64,000 nt of DNA, taken from Sphagnum compactum. Lineage: Eukaryota; Bryophyta; Sphagnopsida; Sphagnales. Shown in pieces: positions 25,619-37,460 of the stretch (positions are counted from its first letter, which is position 1; every line of letters starts with the position of its first letter). Location: assembly GCA_965153455.1 (NCBI GenBank), contig OZ234498.1:4278001-4342000 (forward strand), read 5' to 3'. The notes beneath the pieces are model-generated. The model did not search any database and was not told where the DNA came from. It worked only from the letters and a program-made list of their open reading frames with translations. A program made the position numbers and the translations under genes.

Positions 25619-28237
25619 ATGAGTGCAACCTGGCAATCGTTGCTTGTGAGAATCGGTGAGAGATGTGCAGAATACGGAGGACATGCTGATGCGGAAGATC
25701 ATATAGAGACTTGCTACACTTACCTGCTGCGAGAGGTGCAACAGCAGCATGGGAATGAGATTGTTACGCTCTTGATGCAGTGCGTCGAAGAGCTGCCGCA
25801 TAAGGATCCCTTGTATGGCACGCTTGTAGGTCTGCTGAACCTTGAGGACACGGACTTCGTTGCCAAAATCGTGAGGCAGACACATGCAGGAATACAGACG
25901 GCATTGGACACAGATAACCGCAACAAGCTCCGTGTGCTCATCAGGTTTCTCACTGTCCTCATGTGCAGTAGTGTGATTGCTCCTGGTTCTCTCATAGAGG
26001 TTTATGAGTCTTTGCTTTCTTCGGCTGCCACCACCATCGATGAAGATGGCGGCGGCAATCCTGCATGGCAACCTCGGGCGGATTTCTATGTCTTTTGCAT
26101 TCTGGCATCCTTGCCATGGGGTGGGATGGAGCTAGCAGAGCGTGTACCTGAGGAACTGGAACGAGTGTTGAATGCAGTGGAAGCTTACCTAAATCTCAGA
26201 AGACGAACAAGCTATGCATCTCTTGCTGTGTTTAGGTCTGAGGACGAAGGTGGTGGTGGCAACAACATCAAGACAGCAGAGCAAGAAGATCATCTTGAAG
26301 ATTTGTGGTCACGGATTCAGGCTCTCTCACAGAATGGTTGGAAGCTGGACAGTATTCCAAAACCCCATCTTGTATTTGAAGCAAGGCTTGCAACAAACCA
26401 GAGCCATGAGTTTGCTCCACTCTCCACCCCTGAGACTCCCAAACCTCTAACTCCCAAACCAACAGAGATTGAACTGGGACGGCAGCGGCAAGAAGCTGAA
26501 CAGAGATTTCCTCCTCGGATCATACGCCTTCGAATCTTCCCATCATCAAAGACTGATGATAAGATTGCACCCATTGACCGATTTGTGGTGGAAGAGTATC
26601 TGCTAGATGTGCTTTTCTACCTCAATGGCTGTCGCAAAGAATGTGCTGCTTACATGGTTGGTCTTCCTGTGCCATTTCGGTATGAGTACTTGATGGCTGA
26701 AACTGTGTTTTCACAGCTGCTTTTGCTTCCAAAGCCTCCCTTTCAACCCATCTATTACACAGTTGTGATGGTAGATCTCTGCAAGGCTCTTCCTGGAGCA
26801 TTTCCTGCAGTAGTAGCCGGGGCAGTGCGAGCTCTCTTCAGCCGAGTGGTGCTCATGGATGTGGAGTGTCGCACACGCCTTGTGCAGTGGCTCTCGCACC
26901 ATCTCTCAAACTTTCAGTTTGTTTGGCCATGGGAGGAATGGGCATTTGTCCTAGACCTACCCAAGTGGTCACCACAGCGCTTGTTTGCAAAGGAGGTGCT
27001 GGAGACAGAAGTTCGGCTTGCTTACTGGGACAAAATCAAAGAGAGCATGGCAGCTACACCCAGGCTTGTGGAGCTTCTTCCTCCAAAGAACACACCCTCA
27101 TTCAAATACAGTGCAGAGAACAAAGGGGTTGTTTCTGAGGCAGAGTTAGCTCTTTCAGTTGAGCTCACTGGGATGGTTAGGGCCAAGAAGACAGTGCGTG
27201 AGATTCAAGTTTGGATTGATGAGCGCATTCTATCTTCACAAGGCCAACATACGGCGATTGATGTGGTTGTTCAGACTCTACTCTATATTGGATCCAAGAG
27301 CTTCACCCATACTGTAACTGTGCTAGAGAAATATGGTCAAATCTTCAGGAAGATTGCACCGGACCAGTCCTTGCAGATTGCTATGATAGAAGCAGTGGTA
27401 AGGCTTTGGAGGAACTCAGCACAGATGAGTGCTATAGTCATTGATCGAATGATGGGGTACCGCATGGTTTCCAACCTGGCAATTGTAGCTTGGGTTTTTA
27501 GGGCAGAAAATGTTTGTCAGTTTCATACTTCAGGTCGTGTTTGGGAGATTCTTAGAAATGCCATCAACAAGACAAACAACCGAACAGTTGATTTGAGGAA
27601 AGACAAGGCGTCTGCTGAGAACTTGCTCAAGATTGCAAGTGCTGCTACAGCAAAAGCACAGGCGAAGTGGGAAGAAGCTGTTGCATTAGCAGAGGACGCA
27701 GACGAGTCTGCTGCTGCTCCAGCTCGTGCTAAAGCTGATTGGGCAAGAACAGTAGCTGACAAAGCTAAAGATGAGGAGAGCTCAGCACAAGAGACTGTGG
27801 AAGCAAAAGAAGCCTTGCTTTCTAGGGCATTGCTTGAACAGGAGGCATTATTTTTGGCTCTATATCAGAGCTTTGCAGATTTGCTGAATGAACGGCTCTC
27901 CAAACCTCTTCCAGATGTAGTAGACTCAACTATAGGTGATGGTGTGCAAGGGGGTGCTGAAGAAGCACATGATGATTTAGGTCCTGCGGCCATGGAACTT
28001 GATATCAACAATGGAGACGGAGATAATAGACGAAGAAATGCACGCAAAACATCTGTCAGAGCTCAAGAGGAGGAAGAATGGCGCCGGTGTACTTTAGGAT
28101 ACCTTAGAGCAATCTCCAGGGAGTATTGTAATGAGGTGTGGTTGCTGATAGAAAAACTAGATGCTGCTATCTTCACCGACACGATCCATCCCCTTGTTTT
28201 GGAAGCAACCTACTCTGGTTTACGTCGCATAACATAG
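25619..28237 (+). CDS. CBP80: Nuclear cap-binding protein CBP80/ABH1, single exon
   Basis: Large subunit of the nuclear cap-binding complex. It works with CBP20 on 5'-capped RNA and acts in splicing, microRNA processing and export. The frame encodes 872 residues from the ATG at 25619; Arabidopsis ABH1 is about 848. An in-frame codon upstream (25556) would add 21 residues, but the family start resembles MSATWQSLLVRIGE. Diagnostic blocks are LPHKDPLYGTLVGLLNLE in the first MIF4G region, VVEEYLLDVLFYLNGCRKEC, DLCKALPGAFPAVVAGAVRA, FVWPWEEWAFVLDLPKW, IGSKSFTHTVTVLEKYGQIF and MMGYRMVSNLAIVAWVF. An Ala/Glu-rich, probably coiled segment (about residues 660-750) and an acidic segment near 800 follow. 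No intron interrupts it, although angiosperm ABH1 genes have many. Confidence 0.95.
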   Translation: MSATWQSLLVRIGERCAEYGGHADAEDHIETCYTYLLREVQQQHGNEIVTLLMQCVEELPHKDPLYGTLVGLLNLEDTDFVAKIVRQTHAGIQTALDTDNRNKLRVLIRFLTVLMCSSVIAPGSLIEVYESLLSSAATTIDEDGGGNPAWQPRADFYVFCILASLPWGGMELAERVPEELERVLNAVEAYLNLRRRTSYASLAVFRSEDEGGGGNNIKTAEQEDHLEDLWSRIQALSQNGWKLDSIPKPHLVFEARLATNQSHEFAPLSTPETPKPLTPKPTEIELGRQRQEAEQRFPPRIIRLRIFPSSKTDDKIAPIDRFVVEEYLLDVLFYLNGCRKECAAYMVGLPVPFRYEYLMAETVFSQLLLLPKPPFQPIYYTVVMVDLCKALPGAFPAVVAGAVRALFSRVVLMDVECRTRLVQWLSHHLSNFQFVWPWEEWAFVLDLPKWSPQRLFAKEVLETEVRLAYWDKIKESMAATPRLVELLPPKNTPSFKYSAENKGVVSEAELALSVELTGMVRAKKTVREIQVWIDERILSSQGQHTAIDVVVQTLLYIGSKSFTHTVTVLEKYGQIFRKIAPDQSLQIAMIEAVVRLWRNSAQMSAIVIDRMMGYRMVSNLAIVAWVFRAENVCQFHTSGRVWEILRNAINKTNNRTVDLRKDKASAENLLKIASAATAKAQAKWEEAVALAEDADESAAAPARAKADWARTVADKAKDEESSAQETVEAKEALLSRALLEQEALFLALYQSFADLLNERLSKPLPDVVDSTIGDGVQGGAEEAHDDLGPAAMELDINNGDGDNRRRNARKTSVRAQEEEEWRRCTLGYLRAISREYCNEVWLLIEKLDAAIFTDTIHPLVLEATYSGLRRIT

Positions 28238-30400
28238 TTGTGATTGAGGTTTTAATGGGATGGGTGGACTCATCTTGCAATACCTTAGTTGGTAAGAAAA
28301 AAAATAGACTGAGAAAGATACAAAGAGCAGACAAAAAGATGAATGAGACTCCTTTGGCAGATGGGTGGCAAGTGGCTGATGCAACGAGCCTCAGCTCTTG
28401 TAGGATACAGCTTTTCATCTACCTTAACTATGGGATGACTGGTGCTGTTCAAAGAGGTGGAAATTACTCATGAAGACCAGCTGTGGTGTCCAAATCTGCC
28501 TCTATCTGGGATATCTGGTTCAATGAACGGTCAGAGAGGCAAAGTCGACATATCCTGTGACCTCTGTCACTGTTCACCTAGTGGACTTTCTTATGGCTCT
28601 AAGAGACAGATGACACAGGAAGCCTAGGAGGTGTTGAGTCTTAACAGTTTTTACCATTTTCCACATCACTTGAGTCCAATACTTCATTTGAACAGAACAT
28701 TACACTCTCTTGTAGCTGACATTGTGAGCATTTCATGCATGTGAAACCACAAGATTTTGCAGTGAAAACTTATTTCCTGGATTTTTGATCTGTTGGATCT
28801 ATTATTGTTTTTCCTGGGCACACAAGGGTTGAAAAAAACATGAAGGTTTGGAACAAAACCATTGTGAGAATATTTTTCTGTTCTTTAGGGTGGGAATTTT
28901 TCCTCTTTTGCCTGTTCATGGAATTATTGTCAGATCTGAGATCTCTGTAACCTTTGTCATTGGGTCATCTCTCATTTTCTACTCAGGTTGACTGGAATTG
29001 TACTCATTTATAAGTTCTGAGGAGCTTCAGTGTTCAGGAAGAAACCTTTGATTTTTTAGATTTGTACCTGACAGAGACAAAGATGGATTGCAAATGTAAA
29101 ATCTAGCTTGTTGAAGTTGGACTTCTTGAAGGGTGGGGTAAAATTCTTGGCCACAGGGTTGAAAAACAAAAAACATGAGATGGACTCTGCTGCAGCATAC
29201 TAGTCCTCAATTGAATTACAATGGAGTTGCAGAAAAAGACAATTCATCTGAATTGTTCAGCTTCACCTGCAATGCTTTCACATATCTGAAAGCACAAAGT
29301 TTGGATGTTTTGATCATGCAACAGTTTTCATGTGTTTCAATCGTGTTCTCCTCAATATTCTGTTATGATCCAACCTGACCATCTTCATGTCTTCTTTATT
29401 ATGCTTTCATGGTATTAAAGATCAGGGGGCCTTGACCTAATTGAAATGTGAGTTCATGAGTGAGCTTCCATGATTTCTTTGACCTCATGGAATGTGAGTT
29501 CACGAGCAAGCTTCTTGATTTCTTTTCATGTGTTGTTGCATTTGTGACACATCACTCCAGTGATGAGAGCTCAGCAGCTGGACTGCATTGATAGAAAAGT
29601 GGGAAAAGTAGTGAGTGCATTCTTTTCCAATTTGCTTTGGATACAAAATCAAATTATGCCTTTTATTGGGTTTGCGAGTCAAGGGTTGTGTTTTGCTCTT
29701 TGTATTGTTCTTTCCTTCACTTCTTTGTCCGTCTCAGCATATCCTTTCCCACTCTGACAAGTCAAGGATCCAATCTCTGAGACAACAGGCTCACTCTATC
29801 ATTGAACCAAATTCCATTTAGAAGTTCTAGTTCCAAATAGTTGTCTTTCAATAGGTTCCTTGGACATTGTTGGTAACCCTATTCTATCCAAAGCCATAGA
29901 CCCAAATATAATTTAGAGCAAGTAGAGACTATGCAAGTTGAAGGAAACAACTCGATATCAAAAGCATCACAAAAGATGCCATTGTTGAGTAAAAGATGAT
30001 CTTAAACATGGATGAAAAAAGCATGAGATTGAGTTCCCAACTTTCTTTACATTTAGGTATTTCCCTTTGGAAACCTTTTTGCCAAATCTTCCATCAATAT
30101 GGGCTAAATCAAGGATTTATCCCAAAGGAAAATAATTTTTCTTTTGGAGAAAACCCAAAGCTTGGAAGGTTCATGTTTGCAGTTATGTGGCACACTTCCC
30201 ATCATTGTTATTAACCAAAGGCAGAGGTTCTATTTGTGCCTTACCATTCCATGTGTTCAATTGAAACACTCTTGGGCAATCCTATTGCTGGTAATTGAGG
30301 AATATTTCATTCTTTCTTTCTTCCTCTATTGTAGCATCCAATCTTCTAAATCATTAGAATCAAATAGTTCTCCAAACACAATGTTATCAACTTGATTTTT
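28238..30400. other. 3' flank of CBP80 and AT-rich spacer
   Basis: The first few hundred bases probably hold the CBP80 3' untranslated region. The rest has no recognisable gene, RNA or repeat. An A-run near 28300 is too short to call a retrotransposed poly(A) tail. Confidence 0.4.
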
Positions 30401-30499
30401 AATCAATAAGTTGATGATTTGAGTTGGGCCTTCATGCTTAACCATTGCTTCCAGTACATCATCATCCATTTCTTCCAACAAAGTAATCACCTCATGTTG

Positions 30500-33350
30500 A
30501 GTCATATTTGTTGTTTGAGTGAACGTAGAAAGGTTCCATAAATGCTCATCATCATCAAATGCATCCTTGCTAATCTCAAAACTACTTTGATTTTCATCAT
30601 CATCAGAGAATGATACCTTATCATTGATTGTTGTATGGCGAAGTCATTTCTACAAACTTTATGTAACATCATGCTATGTTCAATTCTTAACAACCTATAA
30701 CATATTGACCATGTTCAATGGTAGAATTTGGATATTGTTTCTAGGTCTTTGTCTCACTTGGATGGTGCCCTTCTCCACATCCACTACAACTCCGATCTTA
30801 ATCAAGAAATCCAATCCAAACAATAGGTCATAGTTGTTGGTATCCACAATCATACAAGTCATCAAGTAGTGGATGTCTCTAACTTTTATTGTAATCTCAT
30901 TTATCCTACCAAGTGCCTGAGTTACAACTCTTGATGTAGTATTGTAGGGTTTGATATGGTAACTAGATGCATTATACCTAGTTCACAAAACCACTCATGT
31001 TGCCATGGTTGACATTGATGTTCTAATATCAACCGATCTTTCAACCAAATAATTGTTGACCTCTACTAACAAATGTAGTGTTTGGTTTCAATGACTTTTG
31101 TTAATGCATATTTTGTGAATTGTGGACATATTTTCTAACTTTATCAAGTTTGATGATTTCAAACTATCATCCTCTTCTTCCAAGCTAACTTCACAAGACT
31201 TACTAAATACTCCAATTCCCTTGGTATTGACAGAATAGTCTCCATGGGAGATAAAACATTTTTTCCTTTTATGAAGTATGTTAGAATCTTAAAACATGAT
31301 GGTCCTTCCTTCATGACATCCATGGGTCCAAATCCTATAGTTTTGTCATTTGTTTCATCGATCTTCAGTGTTTGCATTTCCATTGGCAATCGCCTTCTAA
31401 CTCCGGAAAAAATGTCATGTTTGTCCCACATAACCTATTTAGTTGTTACAATGTTGCTATTTCATCATCCACAAGTATTTCCGCATAATTATTTGTAACT
31501 GAATGTGAGTTGGTTTCCTTCCCTTTCTTCCAACATTTGTTTTCAATATGACCCATACTTGTATAGTAACCACATCTGAGACCACAATTTACTATCCTAT
31601 GTGGAAGACCCCATTTACCACATTTAGGTTTAAGGTCTTTAATTTTTGGACAAATTGTAGCAACATGATCAACTAAATTGCATATTTGACACATTGAAGA
31701 AGTGTTGGCATTAGGTGATCTAACTTCATGACTTGATGAAGTCCCTTGCCTAAAAGCATTTATGAGTGAGTCATTTAATGCATTGACTTGTTTTTCAACA
31801 ACAACATCAATCATAATTATTTTTTCTTGTTACTTTTTCAACAATTCAAATTGAATCTCCTTCCATTTGGCTAAAACCCGTTCAATTTCCAAAGTTGTAG
31901 TGAGCATAATCTTTCATCACACATAGGTTTTAATTTTAGGATAAAACCTAGAAAAAAATTTCGCCTCTGTTCAACATCTTCCAATTTACCTCTTGCAAAA
32001 AGTATTTCCATTCTATCATGGTATGCTTGAACTATCTATTTAGGCTCTTGTTTTATTTGGTCTAGCTTAGCCCAAACCTCCTCCTTATCCATTGTGCCAT
32101 ACTTTAAAAGATAACAACTTTCATGGTTGGCCAATCTATTGGAGCATTGGCTAACTTCTTGTACAACTCCTTAGATTTTCCCCTTAAAGTTTAGCTCGCC
32201 AATCTTGAACAATTCTTGTTCATCAATATCCCTCATTTCAATTACTATTTCTAGCAACTCAACCTAATCATGGACATCTTCAAATTTTTTACCCCAAAAC
32301 AGTTCATCCTCGCCCTTAGGGCTCATCATTATTGATGCTAGATGGTCCTCATATAAAATAATCTATTCAAAATAAAAATCTACATGGTCTTCACTTTCTA
32401 CTTTTTAAACAATCTCCCTTATAGCTTCTTGGTTTGAAAACCAACTTAACAATCGAAAAGTTATTCCTTCATGCTTTACCCTCACAATCCAATCTCCTTT
32501 TTAAAACAATTTTTCCATATTTGGCAAGAAAAATTTAACAAATTTGTCTCCTTCTACTAGTAATTTCAATATCCAGACATCTCATACAAGAGGTAGACGT
32601 TTTTGTTGTTCATCATTTCTAATGGTGAATTCATAGGAAGATGGGTCAAAGAGTTTATTTGGAATGGAAGTTTTTCCAGCTACTGTTGATTGTTTGTTCA
32701 TCTCCCACTAACTTTATCATGGCAATCTCATCATGTTATGATACATTTAACTTCATCAACCGTGGATTTGTTTTGTCTTCCTTTAAACACATCACCAAAG
32801 TCCATAGGTATCAAAGCAAAAGTGGCCATTTCAAACATTTCATAATTCCATTGCAGTTCCTTGTAGTGATCATATCTGACTCTCCAATTCATCACCTTAG
32901 AGAAACATCCCATATGTTCTACTCTGATAACTTTATCTCCCGGAGTAAATAGTTCTTTTAATCTAGGAACAAATAAACAAACTTTGTGACTTTCAATTAT
33001 TGCAGCATTTGGTATCCAAATATCCCCATTATGTGGCAATGAATTTCTACCTTCATAAATGGGGGTTAGGAATGGAATAGAACAAGTGGGAGAAATAGGT
33101 TCCTCTCTAAAATTGAACAATACTTCCATGTTTAATTGCCATCATGCACCTTCATCCACCCCTGGGCCTTAATATCAAATTCATTGTGCATTATTTCGAT
33201 AACTATGTCTCCAATCCTTGCTTTGGATGGATCCAAATCAACAATGTTAACTACTCCAAATCCTATGATGCGAAGAATTCTAGATCCTAGTTCAAGTGCA
33301 AAAATCTCTATATCCTTGTCAAATAACTGCCTCAATTATTGATCATGTGA
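30500..33350 (-). mobile_element. Degenerate gag-protease remnant of an LTR-type retroelement
   Basis: On the minus strand, several broken frames follow one another in gag-to-protease order. At 31446-31814 there is an intact CCHC zinc knuckle (C-x2-C-x4-H-x4-C, CQICNLVDHVATIC), followed by two decayed knuckles in which one cysteine is Trp or Tyr. Around 30775-30960 is a segment ending YDLLFGLDFLIKIGVVVDVEKG-like (first part YDLLFGLDFL), typical of the C-terminal part of plant retropepsins; its active-site DSG is not found. Upstream frames (32731-33335) look like the N-terminal gag region. Reverse transcriptase, integrase and LTRs were not recognised, so the copy is dead and truncated. Confidence 0.65.
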
Positions 33351-33728
33351 AATTTGAGGATCTTATTTCAACGCATAATTATGTTCATTAAAATTTGACT
33401 TGCTAAAGACACTTTACAAATAATAATATTAAAAACATCTATACATACAAGTGTTTCAAGATCTAACAACTCTGATACCAAAAAGTAAGGCACATGAAGT
33501 TTTGTAAACGTTATGACTATAGACAACAACCTAAAGAAATGTTATCTTCATCTCAAACATACTTCTTAATCATTCTATTATCCTATCTCATGAATCTCAG
33601 GTTAACCTCCAAAAATTTCATTAGTTAACTTACTTATGTTTAACCAAAACTTGGTTAGGCTAATTGGGGCCCAACACCACCCACATAATCCTTTAGATTG
33701 TTTCATCCCCTCCATCATTTGTCCCTAA

Positions 33729-33871
33729 TTAGGATAGAAAAATCCCATTTTTCAACTTGTCTTAGGTAATTAAAAATGTTTTTTGCGACTATTTTTCATC
33801 AAAAATAGTCGCAAAAGACACTTTTAGTCGCCTAAGACAAGTCAAACAATGAGGTTTTTCTACTAGTGTAA
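33729..33871. mobile_element. Palindromic MITE, CACTA-like right end
   Basis: Two arms of roughly 65 bases are inverted copies with a few mismatches around a short centre near 33801 (TTTTTCATCAAAAA). Shared arm parts are TTGCGACTATTTTT and ACTTGTCTTAGG. Read on the minus strand, the right end is CACTAGTAGAAAAA, resembling CACTA/EnSpm terminal repeats. The left end is more diverged (AATTAGGATAGAAAAA). It has no coding capacity. The superfamily assignment rests on these terminal bases only. Confidence 0.7.
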
Positions 33872-34861
33872 TGACTCATTACACACTGATATTTTGCTTG
33901 TTAACTCCAGTGCAGTGGAACTAGGCTAGGGTATAGTAGAAAATATATAAATATATATAAGGCTTTGTTGAATAGGCTTGTGCCTAGGAGCAAATAACAG
34001 TGTAGAGTCTATGTGGTCAATGGGATTGTTAGAATGGGAACATTGAATTGTCTTGAGGATTTAATTTGGAGGACACTTCTCTTCTGGCACCGAAATGTTG
34101 TAATAGCCTCATAATAATATAGGCTATGTGTCTAGTTGTGAAAATAAAAGCTTGTGATCAATGAGATTGTTCAAATCGGTGCCCTTGAATTGTTGTTGAT
34201 ATTTAGTAATTTTTCGATGAATTAACTTTAATTTAATTTAACGACACCAAGTGTCCTTCCTTATGTGTGATTTGATCATTATTAGTAGATATTTAATCGG
34301 TTAAATATATTTTGCATGTGACGTGAGCATGCAAAAGACACGCAAATTGCTCGGAACTTGTAAAAAATAATAATTTTGGAGCTGTCTTAACACATGCTTC
34401 TCTCTGATTTTACTTATGGGTACACAAATCCTAACATTGGTTTTAAAATTATAATTCTAACTTTGCAGCATCCTCCTCCTCCCGCTCCTCCTTATACCAA
34501 GAGACAAGTTTCTGGCACATTTACTTCTACTTGTTGTTTGTGCAAAAACCTGGCTTGCACTTGGGTGACCTAACCAATGCATTTGCAAACCAGCAGGAGA
34601 TTTTTCCTCCCCTTTTTTTTTCCTTTTCTTCATTTCCTCGTCTTCTGACAATTTTTTTTCTCTGTTTTTTCTCTCTATCTTTCTAACTTTCTGCCAGAGC
34701 CTTGTGAGTGTGTAGTAGCACCTCTGGAGGAGGAGCCTTGTTCCTGCAAAAGCTTGTGTACTTCGGTCCTCAGACCTGTGGAGATCCATATTATGGAACG
34801 TGCTGGGTACAGGCCACTTGTGCCCGTGCCTGTGATGAATTGGGATGGTGGTAAGTAAGGT

Positions 34862-35085
34862 GAGCCAAAGTTTTTGAGCAAGCTGCAAAATAGGCCATAC
34901 AATGGCCTGTAGTACCCGGCACATTCCACGAGCCAAAGTTTTTGAACAAGCTGCAAACTAGGCCATACAATGGCCTGTAGTACCGGACACATGCCATAAT
35001 GTAATAAGGTGAGCCAAAGTTTTTGAACAAGCTGCGAAACAGGCGCAATGGCCCGTACCCCAGCATATTCCGTAAGGTAATAGTT
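34862..35085. repeat. Three tandem copies of a 68-81 bp unit
   Basis: Units beginning GAGCCAAAGTTTTTGA start at about 34862, 34930 and 35011. They share CAAGCTGCRAAA and the GGCC..CAATGGCC palindromic core, then GTAC. The third copy has lost several bases after CAGGC. No coding role is seen. Confidence 0.85.
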
Positions 35086-35339
35086 TTTCTATGATTTGCA
35101 CAATGGGCATTGCAGATTTTGCACAATGAATGAATATATGTGGACTTTGAAACAATTTCTTAGGTCAGGGTGGATCCAAGAAGAAGTGTCCATTGTACCT
35201 TGTAAGGAGACTAATAAAAAGAGGCAGGCAGAAAAGGCCAAATGGAAACCACTGCTTCTTTGCAAGAGCTTTACGTACTTATAATACGAAAGACCTTTCG
35301 TCATTACATGCTTATTCCAAGTGCGCATGAAGTACTAGT

Positions 35340-35500
35340 CCAAAAAACAACAAGTGTTATTGGAAGGCCCCAAGGTGGGGGCCATTCCTGAAATAAAGGG
35401 GGATGACGTGGTGGCCGAGTCATCTCAGAAATATTCCCCCACCAATGGGCCTTGTCCAGGGTAAAACATGAAGTGAATGTTGTCGGAGACCAATCCAAGG
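35340..35500. repeat. Dispersed repeat, copy 1
   Basis: Shares an ordered set of blocks with 56405-56560 in the same orientation: CCC-A-GGTGGGGGC-ATTCC, AAATAA-GGGG, a GATGA-GTGGT part, CCACCA-TG, then AA-CATGA-GTGAA-GTTGTC. Identity is clearly below 80 percent. The family is unknown. Confidence 0.5.
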
Positions 35501-37375
35501 TTTTGATTTCTTTGTATTTTGAAAGCACCTCCCCAACATGGAAGATGTTTTTTGTCAATTGAATGGACCATATGCCGTTCTCAAAGCAAACCTTCCACCA
35601 TTGCAATTAAAAAACCTTTGTTACTTTGTGACTTGGGGAGACTTGCTCCACCATGTGTCCCCTAAATTTTTTTTTGGCATATGTATGCCCTCAAGACTAC
35701 AACCCTCAAATTGTTTGCTATGGAATAATGTTGATATACTAGGCTTGTCGTTTCAATGTTTTGTTATGGAAAACTTGAACCTTTGATTATGTTGATACTT
35801 TTCTTGCAAATGAGAGGAAGTAACACTGTGCACAATAAATATGAGTTGCATTGCATCCAGCATCATATGCAATAGGGAATTCAATGATAGATTTAGATTG
35901 TGATATTTATTTGGTAGTCTTTTAGATTTCTTTGGAGGGCTGCAAGACATAATACTGGTAATAGAGTTGGCAATTATTGAAGCTTTGCTTGTTCAAAGAT
36001 TATGTTTGTGTGCAAATGCTAGCAAATTGAAAGAATTTTTTGAAGTCATTAGTCGGACTTTCAAGCAATATAAATGCATCGTTTCTTAATGTTTGTAGCA
36101 TATGCATAGGCAATGTTAATCTCAACCAACGATTGGAATTTTTGTGATGAATTATAGTTTAAACCCATCTGGAATTACTTGCTTATATCCAATATGCATA
36201 TTATCCTAATTACTCAAGATTTGGTCATGTGTAAATCAAGATCTAATTCATTTAACCATAATGGAATCAACATCCGAAATCCTTCCTTATTAAGAGAATT
36301 GAGAAGGAATTTGGCATCACAAGGTCTTTTAAACATGCAATGTGTGCACTTTTTCAAATATGAGCTATGTTAAGCAAGATTTGAGCACAATTTTCAATTC
36401 AATATTGGAGGACTTTGTTATTTTTTATATCCATAGTAATTTTGATTACATGATTCTAAACTTCATTGTGACAATTACACAAAATATTGAGTGTTTATTG
36501 TGAAAAACTTCACATTTAGCTTTTGTCTCTTTAACTTATTCCACAAGTTAGCTTCCACATTGACAAAGTGATTAAATTAATTTTTTCAAAAAATTTTTTT
36601 TTTTCAATTTTCTTGAAGTATTTTAGTTTCTCATAATTTTCAAAAAAAAATTTGTTTAAATCTTCTTGAAGTACTTAGTTTTTCATATTCTACTTTGATA
36701 TTTAGTTGTGACTAGTGTGGCATAGTGTGAACATGACTCTCACAATAATTATTAACACTGATTAAATTTTTAAATTAATTTCCAGTCATAAAAAATACTC
36801 AAATTTCAATATGCAGCTCCCTTCCCCCCCCCCCCAAACTCAACTTAGGTCTAAAAATTATGAAATCACCTCCAAGAAATCCCACTGATCAAATCAAGGC
36901 CATTTCCAACAATGCTAAAGCTCACCCGTATTTCCCCAAAAATTTTAGTTTTACTTTTGTTGAATATTTTTTGACAATATGGTTCAATATTCGATAACTC
37001 TTGCACTTTAGGTCTAAATATTAGTGTTGTCCGGTCATATCTTTATATCCAGATATAAATTTGGATATGGGTTTTGAGTTTTATTCATGTTGGTCTTGTT
37101 TTGGGACGTTAGGTTCTTAGGTTTAATTTTTTTTTTCTTTTTTTTTAAAGGAATCAGAATTGTAAATTTGATATGCATAACTTTTGTGCAAATTCATTGT
37201 GTTTGAAAAATTTGAAAATCAACCTATTCATAACCAACAAATCATTTTTAAAAAAAAGAATATGTAACCGGATGGTATAATAAATTGATGTGTTTTTTTA
37301 TACAAAAAGCTGAGGGTAGGTTTTTTTTTTTTTTGGTGGTGAAATTTCATCACTCGGGGAGGATTTTTTTTCATT

Positions 37376-37460
37376 TTTCCTTGGTTCCCAACATGTTCCC
37401 TTCAAGTTTCCATCAGGTTCCCAATATGTTCACTAGGTTCCCAATGTGTTCCCCAAGCGT
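37376..37460. repeat. Short GTTCCCAA-type tandem repeat
   Basis: Several imperfect copies of an 18-25 base unit with TTGGTTCCCAACATGTTC / AGGTTCCCAATATGTTC / AGGTTCCCAATGTGTTCC follow one another. Non-coding. Confidence 0.65.

Noticed and set aside
25514-26071. 185-codon minus-strand frame opposite the CBP80 start
   Set aside because: It is antisense to the strongly conserved CBP80 coding region and is best explained as a mirror of its codon bias.
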